Positions 25,897 through 35,021 are shown, numbered from the stretch's first letter. The stretch: 64,000 bases of DNA from Burkholderia savannae (GCF_001524445.2 NZ_CP013418.1:1240001-1304000); one strand, 5' to 3'. Numbers and translations: made by a program. The notes: generated from the letters alone by a model not told the origin.

Positions 25897-28800
25897 TCAG
25901 AACCGCCACAGCGCGTTGCCGAGCACCGCGTTGTCGCGCACGCCGCTGCCGTACTGCCCGCTGTACGACACGCCGAGCGTCAGGTTCTTCGTGACGCTCG
26001 CGTCGATGCCGAGCTCGAGCACCGCGCTGTCGCGCGCGATCGGCACGCCCGCGACCTGGAACGACGAGCCGCCGGCCGCGAACGCGAGCGTCGACGTCGG
26101 CCGCGCGCTGCCGAACGCGTGCCGCCAGCCGGCCATCGCGCGCGCGCTCAGCGTGCCCTTCGCGAGCACGCCGAGCTCCGTCGCCGCGCGCACGCCGAGC
26201 GTCGAGAACGCGACGTTGCTCGTGTCCGCGTCGCCCTTCAGCGCGGCCGCGCCGCCGCTCTCCTGATAGCCGTCGGTATGCAGGCTCACGTACGCGAGCC
26301 CCGCGAACGGCTCGAGCGCGAAGCGTCCCACCGGAATCGCATAGCCCACCTCGCCGAACACTTGGCCCGAATTCGCGTCGTAGCCGGCCGAATCGTGATC
26401 GCGGAAGGCGGCGAACGCGGGCGAGCGGTCCGTGTCGATCCGGTACCACGTGTACACCGCGCCCCCGCGCACGCCCCACGCGCCGTACTGTGCGCCGCCG
26501 TAGAGCGCGACGTAGTAGCTGTTCAGCGAGGCCGACGAATTCAGGTCGTTGTCGAGCGAGCTGTGCGTGAGGCCCGCCGCGGCGCCCGCGCGCCAGCGGT
26601 CGTTCAGCGCGACGTCCGCACCGGCGATGAAGCCCGTCATGCTGCGGTTGAGCGTCGACGCATTGCCGTCGCTCGCGAGCCGGCTGCGGCCGCCGAACGC
26701 CTGCCCCCAGACCACCGGCCGATACGGCGTGCCGCCGACGCAGCTTTCGCGCGAGCCGAGCCGCCGCTCGGGCGGCGTCGCGTCCTGGCGCGGCGCGCCG
26801 CCGCCCGCGTCGTCGCACAGCGCGGCCCCGCCCGACGACAGCGCCGCGAGCGGCCCCGAGCCCGGCGCGAGCCCCTGGCGCACACGGTCCGTCACCGCGT
26901 CGCGCACGTAGCGGCTGTCGGTCAACAACATGCTCTTCATGCTCGCCTGCAGTTCGCCGTCGAGCTGCGAAAACGCGCTGCGCGCGGTCGGCGCATCGGT
27001 GACGAGCACGGTGTCGAACAGCGGATTGCCCGCGCCGAGCGTGCCGAGCGCGCCCGCGGCGGCCGTCTGGTTCTGCGTCGCCGCAACCGACGTGAACGGC
27101 GTCGCGTTCGGCGCGAGCCGCAGGAACACGTGGTTCGCGTCGTAGGCGAGCGTCGGCGTGACGAACGCGTACGTCGCGTTCACGCCGGCGAACTGGCCTT
27201 GCACGCCCGCGCCAGCGCTCAGGATCGTGTAGGTCGTGTTCGCCTGATAGTTCGCCTGGCTCGCGAGCACCTGCACGGTGCCGCCGTTCAGCGTCGCCGA
27301 GCCCGTCGCCGCGAGGCTGCCGCTTTGCTGCGGATTCGCGGCGACCTGCAGCGTCGAGCCCGCCTGGAACGTCACGTTGCCCGCCACGTTGAGCACCTGC
27401 CCCGGCTGCGGCAGCGACGCGGTGCCGCCGCTCGCGACCACGAGCCCGCCGAGCGTGCCCGTGCCCGTCACCGTCGCGCCGTTGCGCACACTCACCGTCG
27501 AATTCGCGAGCGAGCCGTCGACGGCGAGCGTGCCCGCCGCGACCGTCGTCGGCCCGGCGAGCGTGCTCGCGCCCGTCAGCGTCAGCACGCCGCTGCCCGC
27601 CTGCGTGAGCGAGCCCGACCCGGAAATCGCGCCACCGTACGTGACGTTGGCCGCTTCGTCGAAGACGAGCGCGCCGTTGTCGGCGACGTTGCCCGCGAGG
27701 CTGCCCGTCGTTCCGCCGTTGCCGATCTGCAGCGTGCCGCCGCTCGCGATCGTCGTGCCGCCCGTGAACGTGTTCGCGCCCGTCAGCGTGAGCGGCGCGC
27801 CGCCCGACACCGCGAGCGAGCCGCCGCCCGTCAGCGCGCCGCCGAAGCTGCCGCCGCCCGTCACGGCGAGGCTGCCGGCGCCGGTGTCGATCGTGCCGCC
27901 CGCCGCGCCGTTCAGCGTCGGCAGCGTCACGTTCGAGCCGCCGAGCGACACGCTGCCGCCGTTCACCGTGAGGCCGCCCGTGCCGAGCGCGCCGCCGTTG
28001 CCGACGACGACCGTGCCCGCGTCGACCGTCGTGCCGCCCGCGTACGTGTTCGCGCCGACGAGCGTGAGCGTCGACGAGCCGTTCATCACGAGGCCGCCCG
28101 CCCCCGACACGGGGCCCGACAGCGTCAGGCTCCGCGTGCCGCCGATCGTCGCGGTCGAGTTGAGCGCGACCGCGTTCGACAGGTTCACGGCGGCCGTCGC
28201 GGCGATCGTCGTCGGCGCGGCGACCGTCACCGCCCCCGTGCCGAGCGCGCCGCTGCCGCCGAGCGCGACCGTGCCGCCCGCGAGCGTCGTGCCGCCCGAA
28301 TACGTGTTGCTGCCGGTCAGCGCCTGCGTGCCGGTGCCGGCGAGCGTCAGGCCGCCGGTGCCGCCGATCGTCCCGCCGAACGTCGTGCCGCCGCTGCCCG
28401 CGAGCGTCAGCCCGTTGCCGCCGAGCGCGACCGTCGTTCCGGCGACACCGGACAGGCCGCCGATCGTCTGGCTGCCCGTCGCGCCGCTAATGTCGAAGCC
28501 CACGCCCGCGCCGGCAAGATTCACCGAGCCCGCCGCCGCGAGGCTGCCGCCCGCGCCCAAGGCAAGCGTGCCCGCATTGATCGTCGTGCCGCCCGTGTAC
28601 GTGTCCGCGCCCGTGAGCGTCAGCGTGCCGCCGCCGTTCTTCGTCAACGCGCCGCCGCCCGAGATCGCGCCCGACAGCGTGAGCCCCGTCGCGCCCTGCA
28701 CCGTCAGGCCGCCCGCGCCGAGCGTCACGTTGTTGCTCACGCCGAGCCCCGCGGCGCCCGCCTGCAGCGCGCCGCCGTTGCCGGCGATCGTGCCCGTGCC

Positions 28801-29829
28801 GAGCGACGCGTTGTTGCCGATGATCGCGACGCCGCCCGACAGCGTCGCGTCCTGCGCGCTCGACGCGCCGTTGATCGTCCACGCGCCGCTCGTCACGTCG
28901 AGATGATTGAAGTTGATGTAGTTGTTGACGGCGATCGTGCCGCTCGCGGGGCCGCCCGCGGCCTGCTGCAACAAGAGCGTGTTGTTGCCGCCCGCGCCGC
29001 CGTCGACGATGCCCGTCGCCGCGAAGCCGAGCGTGAGCGAGCCGACGCCGATGTTCAGCGCCACCCCGGTGCCGCCCGCCGCGCTGACCGTCGAGCCCGT
29101 CATCGCGGTGAACGTGTTCGTGCTGTTCGCGCCCATCGACACGCTGCCGTCGATCGTCCCCGAGTTGACGAACGTGTTGCCCTGCCCGGCGGCGCCGTTC
29201 GGCTGGAACGCGACGCGGCCGGTGATCGTGCCGCTGTTGTTGAAATTGACCTGGCCGCCGCCGTACGCGGCGACCACGGGCGAATCCGGGCCGAGCAGCG
29301 TCGCGCCGACGAGCGGCGTCGAGCCGATCGTCCCGGTGTTCGTGATGTTCGACACGCCGCCCGTGCCGTTCTGGACCGCGAGCGCCATGCCGGTCAGCCC
29401 GCTGATCGACACGCCTGTCGTGCCGTTCATCGTGCCGTTGTTCGTGACGTTGGTCGTGCTCGGCGACGCGTTGCCGACGACGGTGCCGCTCGACAGGATG
29501 CCGAGCCCCGAGCCGAGCACGGTCGGATCGATCGTGCCGTTGTTGGTCAGCGAAACGCCGCTGCCCGTGAGCGACAGCGCGGTGCCGCCGATGCCGAGCA
29601 GCACGCCCAGGCTCGCGCCGCTGTCGACCGTCACGTTGAGATTGTTGCCGCTGTTCGAATAGCTCGGCGCGAGCGGATTGGCCGCCCCCGAGCAGGTGAC
29701 GGTGGTGCCCGCCGGGGTGCAGGCCGCGTGCGCCTGAACGATGCCGGCGCCGACGAGCGCGACGAACACGCCCATCGACGGCACGAGCTTGGCAAGCTCG
29801 TTGTTTTTTCTTGAACGCGTGCAGTTCAT
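25897..29829 (-). CDS. Autotransporter (type Va) with PATR repeats and outer-membrane beta-barrel
   Basis: A 1310-residue monomeric autotransporter. It opens with an extended signal peptide, a basic head MNCTRSRKNNELAKL then a hydrophobic core VFVALVGAGIVQAHA, cleavage near residue 35. The passenger (36 to about 1000) is a Gly/Thr/Ser/Asn-rich right-handed beta helix. From about residue 400 it holds many passenger-associated transport repeats of the form LTLTGANTYTGGTTINAGTL. Few Cys occur. The translocator barrel starts around VVWGQAFGGRSRLAS (about residue 1060) and ends ALWRF, with the terminal aromatic Phe used by the Bam machinery. It must be exported and displayed on the surface. The passenger carries no protease or lipase motif, so it is probably an adhesin or aggregation factor; that is inference. 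Confidence 0.9.
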   Translation of the reverse strand: MNCTRSRKNNELAKLVPSMGVFVALVGAGIVQAHAACTPAGTTVTCSGAANPLAPSYSNSGNNLNVTVDSGASLGVLLGIGGTALSLTGSGVSLTNNGTIDPTVLGSGLGILSSGTVVGNASPSTTNVTNNGTMNGTTGVSISGLTGMALAVQNGTGGVSNITNTGTIGSTPLVGATLLGPDSPVVAAYGGGQVNFNNSGTITGRVAFQPNGAAGQGNTFVNSGTIDGSVSMGANSTNTFTAMTGSTVSAAGGTGVALNIGVGSLTLGFAATGIVDGGAGGNNTLLLQQAAGGPASGTIAVNNYINFNHLDVTSGAWTINGASSAQDATLSGGVAIIGNNASLGTGTIAGNGGALQAGAAGLGVSNNVTLGAGGLTVQGATGLTLSGAISGGGALTKNGGGTLTLTGADTYTGGTTINAGTLALGAGGSLAAAGSVNLAGAGVGFDISGATGSQTIGGLSGVAGTTVALGGNGLTLAGSGGTTFGGTIGGTGGLTLAGTGTQALTGSNTYSGGTTLAGGTVALGGSGALGTGAVTVAAPTTIAATAAVNLSNAVALNSTATIGGTRSLTLSGPVSGAGGLVMNGSSTLTLVGANTYAGGTTVDAGTVVVGNGGALGTGGLTVNGGSVSLGGSNVTLPTLNGAAGGTIDTGAGSLAVTGGGSFGGALTGGGSLAVSGGAPLTLTGANTFTGGTTIASGGTLQIGNGGTTGSLAGNVADNGALVFDEAANVTYGGAISGSGSLTQAGSGVLTLTGASTLAGPTTVAAGTLAVDGSLANSTVSVRNGATVTGTGTLGGLVVASGGTASLPQPGQVLNVAGNVTFQAGSTLQVAANPQQSGSLAATGSATLNGGTVQVLASQANYQANTTYTILSAGAGVQGQFAGVNATYAFVTPTLAYDANHVFLRLAPNATPFTSVAATQNQTAAAGALGTLGAGNPLFDTVLVTDAPTARSAFSQLDGELQASMKSMLLTDSRYVRDAVTDRVRQGLAPGSGPLAALSSGGAALCDDAGGGAPRQDATPPERRLGSRESCVGGTPYRPVVWGQAFGGRSRLASDGNASTLNRSMTGFIAGADVALNDRWRAGAAAGLTHSSLDNDLNSSASLNSYYVALYGGAQYGAWGVRGGAVYTWYRIDTDRSPAFAAFRDHDSAGYDANSGQVFGEVGYAIPVGRFALEPFAGLAYVSLHTDGYQESGGAAALKGDADTSNVAFSTLGVRAATELGVLAKGTLSARAMAGWRHAFGSARPTSTLAFAAGGSSFQVAGVPIARDSAVLELGIDASVTKNLTLGVSYSGQYGSGVRDNAVLGNALWRF

Positions 29830-30592
29830 GTTGCCCCCTTCCTTGCCATCGAAAATAGACGTCGAAGGAAACTGCCTGGCGCGGCGGGAATTGCGTCGAC
29901 GATTCGGCGAATCGTCGGGACAAAACAGTCTTCCGGCCGCGCGGCGACGGCCGTCTGTTTCGAAGGAAACGCAGGAATCGGAAAAACCGCGAAAGCGCGA
30001 ACGCCGATCTGATCGACTAAGCGAACGGCATGACGCCCCCCCTTTATGGCGGCGACATCTCGAGTTGGTCTAGTTAATGCGGATGACGACTTGTCGGAAG
30101 GCTATATCAAAGCACGCCGATATGCAAAAAATCGGAACGGTCGGCGCCGATGTCTTTGCCTCGGCTTCAATGCGGCTTTCCCGCCGCATCCGCGATGCGC
30201 TTCGCAATGGACTTCAAAGAACGAGAATCGTTTCGGCCGAGATCTCGCGATTGCCGCAAGCGAAACGTATGCAACAGGTAAATGCCGCGCGTGGTCGACG
30301 CGCCGAACGCAACGCCTTCGCGAACGCGCGATGCGCTTCGGTCCCGAACGGCAACATGCATTCGCCTCACCTTTATCTTTTCCGCCGATTCATCCTATCA
30401 TTTCATTCGACCATTTTTGTCAGACGACTCCGTCTGACAAATAGCCGACTCGCAATCTTTGAATCGTTTTCGAATTCATTTCGCATCTCGAATAAATACT
30501 CGCCACGTCATTTCGATTGATCTGTCTCAACGCAGCAAGCCCGCCATCCAACACGATGAAAGGCGAAACCCGCCACATGAACGGAGGCCATG
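29830..30592. other. Long intergenic region between divergent autotransporter and membrane-protein genes
   Basis: About 760 bases carrying promoters in both directions. Contains a run of eight C near 30035 followed by TTTATGG, an AT-richer tract at 30360-30520, and the dyad at 30416-30441 listed separately. No convincing gene. Confidence 0.5.
30416..30441. promoter_or_regulatory. 11-bp inverted repeat TTTGTCAGACG/CGTCTGACAAA
   Basis: Arms at 30416-30426 and 30431-30441 are exact complements around ACTC. It lies about 150 bases upstream of the membrane-protein pair. No T tract follows on either strand, and no plus-strand gene ends upstream, so an operator is more likely than a terminator. The regulator is unknown. 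Confidence 0.45.
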
Positions 30593-31159
30593 ATGGAAAT
30601 TTCATTGAGAGACCTGCTGACGGTGCTGCACGGAATGGGATTCGGCGCGTTGTTCATGCTTGCGTTTTCCGGTGCGATCGCCGAGCTCTATCGCACGTCG
30701 TCGCCGGGCGCGCCCGCCGTGCCCGCGCCGCGTGAACATCGGCTGTTGATGATCTATCTGTCCGCGATGGTGATCCTCGCGTGGGCAACCGTGTTCTCCG
30801 GCGCATACATCGTCTATCCGTGGTATCGCGCGGTGCCGCCCGCCGGCCTGACCGATCTCGCGAACTACCCGCAGCGCCTGTTGATGTCGAGCCGCGACAC
30901 GTCGGGCTGGCACAGCCTCGGGATGGAATGGAAGGAGCACGTCGCGTGGCTCGCGCCGATCGCGATGACGATGGTCGCCTACGTGTTCGGCAAGTACGGC
31001 GCGGCGCTCGGCAAGCAACGCCAGATTCGCAACGCGGTGCTGGCGTTCACCGTCGTCGCGTTCGTCGCGACGGGCGTCGCGGGTGCGTTCGGCGCATTCC
31101 TGAACAAGTACGCGCCGGTCCGCGGCGGCGCCGCCATCCACCTCATGACGGGAGAATGA
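30590..31159 (+). CDS. Four-helix membrane protein of unknown function
   Basis: A 189-residue integral membrane protein with four hydrophobic segments: about residues 10-30 (HGMGFGALFMLAFSGAIAEL), 52-72 (LLMIYLSAMVILAWATVFSG), 118-135 (HVAWLAPIAMTMVAYVFG) and 147-168 (AVLAFTVVAFVATGVAGAFG). His residues lie at or near the starts of helices (LHGMGFG; WHSLGMEWKEHVAW), as in some heme-b membrane proteins, though no family signature confirms heme. AACGGAGGCC precedes two adjacent ATGs at 30590 and 30593; the second has the better spacing. The stop overlaps or abuts the next gene's start (ATGA), so the pair is coupled. Its closeness to the cytochrome genes at 31.9-33.9 kb suggests a redox role, not proven. 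Confidence 0.7.
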   Translation: MMEISLRDLLTVLHGMGFGALFMLAFSGAIAELYRTSSPGAPAVPAPREHRLLMIYLSAMVILAWATVFSGAYIVYPWYRAVPPAGLTDLANYPQRLLMSSRDTSGWHSLGMEWKEHVAWLAPIAMTMVAYVFGKYGAALGKQRQIRNAVLAFTVVAFVATGVAGAFGAFLNKYAPVRGGAAIHLMTGE

Positions 31160-31161
31160 AA

Positions 31162-31602
31162 ATGCATGCCTCTCATCCGCACACCGCCGCGCAACATGCC
31201 GCCGATACGGCGCATAATCAGTCATCCGTAGCAAGCGAGCCGACAAACGCTTCGCCGCGAACAAGCGCGCCCGCCGCCGCCGAAGTGCTGCCGAACGGCC
31301 CGGCCGCCGCCGCCATTCTCGCGGCCGGCATCGGCTGCTTCGCCGTCGGGCTCTTTGCGCTCGCCGGCGACGCGTTCCGCTCAGTTGCGCATTTCTTCAC
31401 GTTCTACACGCCCACCGGGCCGCTTTCGGGCGTGACGACGAGTGCGATCGTCGTCTGGCTGCTGTCATGGGCGGCGCTGTCGCGCCGATGGAACGCGGCG
31501 TCGGTCGCGCTCGGCCGCGTCACGACCGTCGCCTTCGTGCTGCTCGCGCTCGGCATCCTGCTGACATTCCCGCCCTTCATGGATCTGCTGCAAGGCAAGT
31601 AG
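31162..31602 (+). CDS. Membrane protein paired with the upstream four-helix protein
   Basis: A 146-residue protein with a hydrophilic His/Ala/Ser-rich head (residues 1-45, MHASHPHTAAQHAADTAH) and three hydrophobic segments: AAILAAGIGCFAVGLFALAG, TSAIVVWLLSWAALS and VTTVAFVLLALGILLTFPPF. GGAG at 31151-31154 is spaced correctly for the ATG at 31162; an in-frame ATG at 31156 overlaps the previous stop (ATGA) but would sit too close to it. The start is therefore 31162 by preference. I do not recognise the family. It is translationally linked to the gene at 30590, and the two are likely subunits of one membrane complex. Confidence 0.68.
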   Translation: MHASHPHTAAQHAADTAHNQSSVASEPTNASPRTSAPAAAEVLPNGPAAAAILAAGIGCFAVGLFALAGDAFRSVAHFFTFYTPTGPLSGVTTSAIVVWLLSWAALSRRWNAASVALGRVTTVAFVLLALGILLTFPPFMDLLQGK

Positions 31603-31612
31603 CCGCTCGCGC

Positions 31613-31641
31613 GCCGAACGGAGCATCGCGTTCCGTTCGGC
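31613..31641 (+). terminator. 10-bp hairpin after the membrane-protein pair
   Basis: GCCGAACGGA (31613-31622) and TCCGTTCGGC (31632-31641) are exact complements with a 9-base loop, 11 bases after the stop at 31602. No T tract. It separates the pair from the cytochrome-porin gene; the rest of the ~300-base gap to 31907 is presumably that gene's promoter and leader. Confidence 0.55.
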
Positions 31642-31906
31642 ACGCGCGACGCCCCCTCTTCGTTGCTGATCCAAGTCAATTTTCGCAATTGTGGCGATCA
31701 TAGACTCGAATCATCGACATCGGTCGCGACGAAAGATGGATCGTTAGCGGTGCGACACGTTTGATGAAGTCAGAACGATATTGAAATAAACGAGAAGGAC
31801 CGCAGCGGATATCAGTGGAAACACCGGCTTCAATGCGTTGGAAAAAGGCGGTTTCTCAACGGAAACCGGATACACGAGCCCTGACGACAAACAAGAAGGG
31901 GGCGGT

Positions 31907-33247
31907 ATGTTCAATCGCATCCGTCGCGGCCTTACCGCCATGCTTGCATGCGTGTTCGGGGTGCTGTGCCTGTCGAATGACGCCGCCGCGGTTCCGGCGT
32001 TCGCGAGACAAACGGGGCTCGCCTGCGTCGCGTGCCACGTGAGCTTCCCGGAACTCACGCCGTTCGGGCGCTTCTTCAAGCTGACGGGCTACACGCTGTC
32101 GAACCGGTTCACGATTCCGCTCGCGGGCATGGTGCAGCTGTCGCAAACCAATACCCGCTCGATCGACAACCGCAACTACGACTTCGTGCGCAATCAGGAC
32201 GTCGTGCTGCAGCAGGCGAGCCTGTTCTACGGCGGGCGCATCGCCGGCCCGGTCGGCGCGTTCGCGCAATGGACGTACGACGGCATCGCGCACCACAGCG
32301 GCATCGACAACACCGACATCCGCGCGGCCGGGCACTTCACGCGCGACGACGTCGACTTCATCTACGGCGTCACGGTCAACAACAATCCGACCGTCTCCGA
32401 CGTCTGGAACAGCACGCCGGCATTCGGCTATCCGTACGCGTCGAGCAGCGTGTCGCTCACGCCGACGGCGAGCACGCTGATCGACGGCGGCCTCGCGCAG
32501 CAGGTCGCGGGCTTCGCCGCGTACGCATTCTGGCAGCGCAGCATCTACGCGGAAGTCGGCCTCTATCGGACTGCCGACCAGATGTTCTCGGTGTTCCGCA
32601 CGGGGCAGGACATCAGCACGCCGGGCGGCGTGACGCGGCTGCGGGGCGGTAACCCGTACTGGCGCGTCGCGTACAACCGCGAATGGGGCCCGCACTCGCT
32701 GATGCTCGGCACGTTCGGCCTGATTGCCGACGTGTATCCGGACAACACGCTGCCCGCGACGCCGACCGACCGCTTCACCGACATCGCGCTCGATGCGCAG
32801 TATCAATACCTGACGCTGTCGCACGCGTTCACGACGCAGTTCACGTTCATCCACGAGAAGCAGAACTGGAGCGCGAGCTTCCCGAGCGGCGGAATCGGCG
32901 CGGGGCCGACGCCAGCCAACCCGACCGACCGTCTCAACACGTTCAAGGCGAAGGCTTCGTACTACTACCAGCGCAAGTACGGCGCGACGCTCGCGTACTT
33001 CTCGACAACGGGCACGACCGATCCCGGGCTGTACTCGCCGACGCCCGTGACGGGCAGCGCGAACGGCAGCCCGGACTCGCGAGGCGTCATCGCGGAGCTC
33101 GACTATCTGCCGTTCCCGCAAGTGAAGCTGTCGTTGCAGTACACATGGTTCCTCAAGTTCAACGGAGCGCGCTTCAACTACGACGGCAACGGCCGAAACG
33201 CGAGCGACAACAACACGCTGTACCTGCTCGCGTGGTTCGTGTTCTGA
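31907..33247 (+). CDS. Cyc2-like fused outer-membrane cytochrome c-porin
   Basis: A 446-residue exported protein that joins one c-type heme motif to a porin-like barrel. The signal peptide ends NDAAA|VP near residue 28. The mature start reads AFARQTGLACVACHVSFP then ELTPFGRFFKLTGY, with CVACH at residues 40-44. This layout and wording match the Cyc2 family, whose studied members oxidise Fe(II) at the cell surface. Residues about 70-446 are beta-rich with alternating aromatic strands and end in LLAWFVF, the terminal Phe of outer-membrane barrels. The ATG at 31907 is preferred; a longer in-frame reading from 31838 would bury the signal peptide. A diheme cytochrome gene follows after 49 bases. 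Substrate (iron or another surface donor/acceptor) is inference. Confidence 0.8.
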   Translation: MFNRIRRGLTAMLACVFGVLCLSNDAAAVPAFARQTGLACVACHVSFPELTPFGRFFKLTGYTLSNRFTIPLAGMVQLSQTNTRSIDNRNYDFVRNQDVVLQQASLFYGGRIAGPVGAFAQWTYDGIAHHSGIDNTDIRAAGHFTRDDVDFIYGVTVNNNPTVSDVWNSTPAFGYPYASSSVSLTPTASTLIDGGLAQQVAGFAAYAFWQRSIYAEVGLYRTADQMFSVFRTGQDISTPGGVTRLRGGNPYWRVAYNREWGPHSLMLGTFGLIADVYPDNTLPATPTDRFTDIALDAQYQYLTLSHAFTTQFTFIHEKQNWSASFPSGGIGAGPTPANPTDRLNTFKAKASYYYQRKYGATLAYFSTTGTTDPGLYSPTPVTGSANGSPDSRGVIAELDYLPFPQVKLSLQYTWFLKFNGARFNYDGNGRNASDNNTLYLLAWFVF

Positions 33248-33296
33248 CGCCGCCCGAACCTTGCCTCGCCAACCCGCCTGCTCCGCGAGAACGATC

Positions 33297-33914
33297 ATGA
33301 AAAAGCTGCTTGCATCACCGATGTGGATCGCCGCGCTCGCCGCCGCGCTCGGCGGCTGGCCCGCCGTCCGCGCGCACGCGCAGGACGGCGCGCGGCTCGC
33401 CGCGCAGCTCTGCGCCGCTTGCCATGGCGCGCATGGCCGCAGCGAATCGCCGATGTTCCCGCGGCTCAATGCGCAAACGAACGAGTATCTGAGCGCGCAG
33501 CTCAAGGGCTTTCGCGAGCACGCGCGCGGCGAGACCGACGCGCGCGCGTACATGTGGGCCATCGCGTCGCAGCTCGACGACGCGACGATCGCGTCGATCG
33601 CCGACTACTACTCGCATCAGGAGCCGACGCACGGCGAGCCCGGCGATCCGGCGCTCGTCGCGAAGGGGCAGGACATCTTCGAGCACGGCGTGCCCGAAAA
33701 GGGCACGCCGGCGTGCGCGTCGTGCCACGGACAGAACGGGCAAGGCGTCGGAACGTTCCCGCGGCTCGCGGGACAGCACGAGGCCTACCTGCTGCGGCAA
33801 ATCGAGGTCTTCAAGAACGGCACGCGCGCGAATGCGCCCGTGATGAGCGCGGTCGCGCATACGCTCGACACCGATCAGGCGAAGGCCGTCGCGGCGTGGT
33901 TGCAGTCGCGTTAG
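33297..33914 (+). CDS. Periplasmic diheme cytochrome c (c4-like)
   Basis: A 205-residue periplasmic cytochrome with two heme c sites, CAACH (39-43) and CASCH (140-144). The signal peptide MKKLLASPMWIAALAAAL ends near AHAQ|D. Methionines suited as distal ligands are in YMWAIA (M87) and PVMSAVA (M183). The two homologous halves have the c4-type pattern of one class I domain each (GRSESPMFPRL; GQGVGTFPRLAGQ). It sits 49 bases after the Cyc2-like gene on the same strand and presumably shuttles electrons between that outer-membrane protein and the inner membrane. The start at 33297 is chosen as the ATG opening the signal peptide, with CGAGAACGATC upstream. Confidence 0.85.
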   Translation: MKKLLASPMWIAALAAALGGWPAVRAHAQDGARLAAQLCAACHGAHGRSESPMFPRLNAQTNEYLSAQLKGFREHARGETDARAYMWAIASQLDDATIASIADYYSHQEPTHGEPGDPALVAKGQDIFEHGVPEKGTPACASCHGQNGQGVGTFPRLAGQHEAYLLRQIEVFKNGTRANAPVMSAVAHTLDTDQAKAVAAWLQSR

Positions 33915-33956
33915 CGAAACGCGGCCCGAGGACGGGCACGCGGCGACACGCGCGCG

Positions 33957-35021
33957 TCAGCGGCTGAAGCCGATGTCGCCCGCGTCGTCGTCGCCGGCCT
34001 CGAACCCGCCGCGCCCCATCGCCTCGCCGGCGCCGCGCACCGCGCAGGTCAGCGGTTCGTCGGCCACGCGCGCGGCGAGCCCCGTCTCGTCGTGGAGCCG
34101 CTTGCCGAGATTCGCGAGCAGCGCGCCGCCGCCCGTCAGCACGATCCCGCGATCCGCGATGTCCGTGATGAGCTCCGGCGGCGCGTTCTCGAGCGCGCTC
34201 TTCACCGCGCTCACCACCTGGTTCAGCGGCGCGGCGAGCGCGTCGGCGATGTCGTGGTTGCTGAGCTGGATCGTGCGCGGCAGGCCGTCGGCGACGCTGC
34301 GCCCAACCGCATGGATCGATTCGCGCGGCACCCGGTAGCTCGCGGTGCCGATCGCCTTCTTCACGTGCTCGGCGGTGTGCTCGCCGAGCAGCACGCCGTA
34401 CAGGTTGCGGACGTGATTGACGATCGCCGCGTCGAACTGGTCGCCGCCCACGCGAATCGCCTCGCGATAGACGATCCCGCCAAGCGCGATCACCGCGACC
34501 TCGGTCGTGCCGCCGCCGATGTCGACGACCATCGAGCCGACCGCCTCCGTCACCGGCAGCCCCGCGCCGAGCGCGGCCGCGAGCGGCTCGCTGATCAGGC
34601 TGACCCGCGACGCGCCCGCCGCGAGCGCCGCTTCGCGGATCGCGCGCTGCTCGACCGCGGTCGCGTTCGACGGCACGCAGATCGTGAACTCGACGCGCCG
34701 CCCGAACAGCGAGCGCGCATGCGACATATCGACGAACTGCCGCATCATCTGCTCGGCCGCGTGATAGTTCGCAACGACGCCGTGCCTGAGCGGCCGGACG
34801 GCTTCGAGATGCTCGGGCGAGCGCCCGAGGAGCGCCTTCGCCTGCTCGCCGACCGCCTCGACGCGCGCCTTGTCGGCCGGGCCGCCCCGCTTGCGGAAGC
34901 AGACGACCGACGGCTGATTCAGCACGACGCCGCGATCGCGGACGTAGATCTGCGTGCTCGCGGTGCCCGGATCGACCGCGACGTTGTGCGCAAAAAACCT
35001 TCCGAGAAAGGGTGCCGCCAT
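33957..35021 (-). CDS. MreB/Mbl-family rod-shape protein (paralogue)
   Basis: A 354-residue bacterial actin. The nucleotide-binding blocks are VAVDPGTASTQIYVRDRGVV (phosphate 1), VGSMVVDIGGGTTEVAVIAL (phosphate 2) and GIVLTGGGALLANL (adenosine). Other MreB hallmarks are LNQPSVV and RFVDMSHAR-like FVDMSHARSLFGRRVEFTI. MreB is usually encoded in an mreBCD operon on the main chromosome. Here there is no mreC or mreD, so this is likely a second, stand-alone copy. It converges on the diheme cytochrome gene and is divergent from the patatin gene. Start at 35021 follows GAGGCTTCACG. The very long upstream in-frame extension is shadow of the patatin gene. Confidence 0.85.
   Translation of the reverse strand: MAAPFLGRFFAHNVAVDPGTASTQIYVRDRGVVLNQPSVVCFRKRGGPADKARVEAVGEQAKALLGRSPEHLEAVRPLRHGVVANYHAAEQMMRQFVDMSHARSLFGRRVEFTICVPSNATAVEQRAIREAALAAGASRVSLISEPLAAALGAGLPVTEAVGSMVVDIGGGTTEVAVIALGGIVYREAIRVGGDQFDAAIVNHVRNLYGVLLGEHTAEHVKKAIGTASYRVPRESIHAVGRSVADGLPRTIQLSNHDIADALAAPLNQVVSAVKSALENAPPELITDIADRGIVLTGGGALLANLGKRLHDETGLAARVADEPLTCAVRGAGEAMGRGGFEAGDDDAGDIGFSR

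Noticed and set aside
26119..29814. A 1231-residue plus-strand ORF opposite the autotransporter
   Set aside because: Arg/Ala-rich composition mirrors the GC-rich coding strand. No domain, signal peptide or ribosome binding site; it is antisense shadow.
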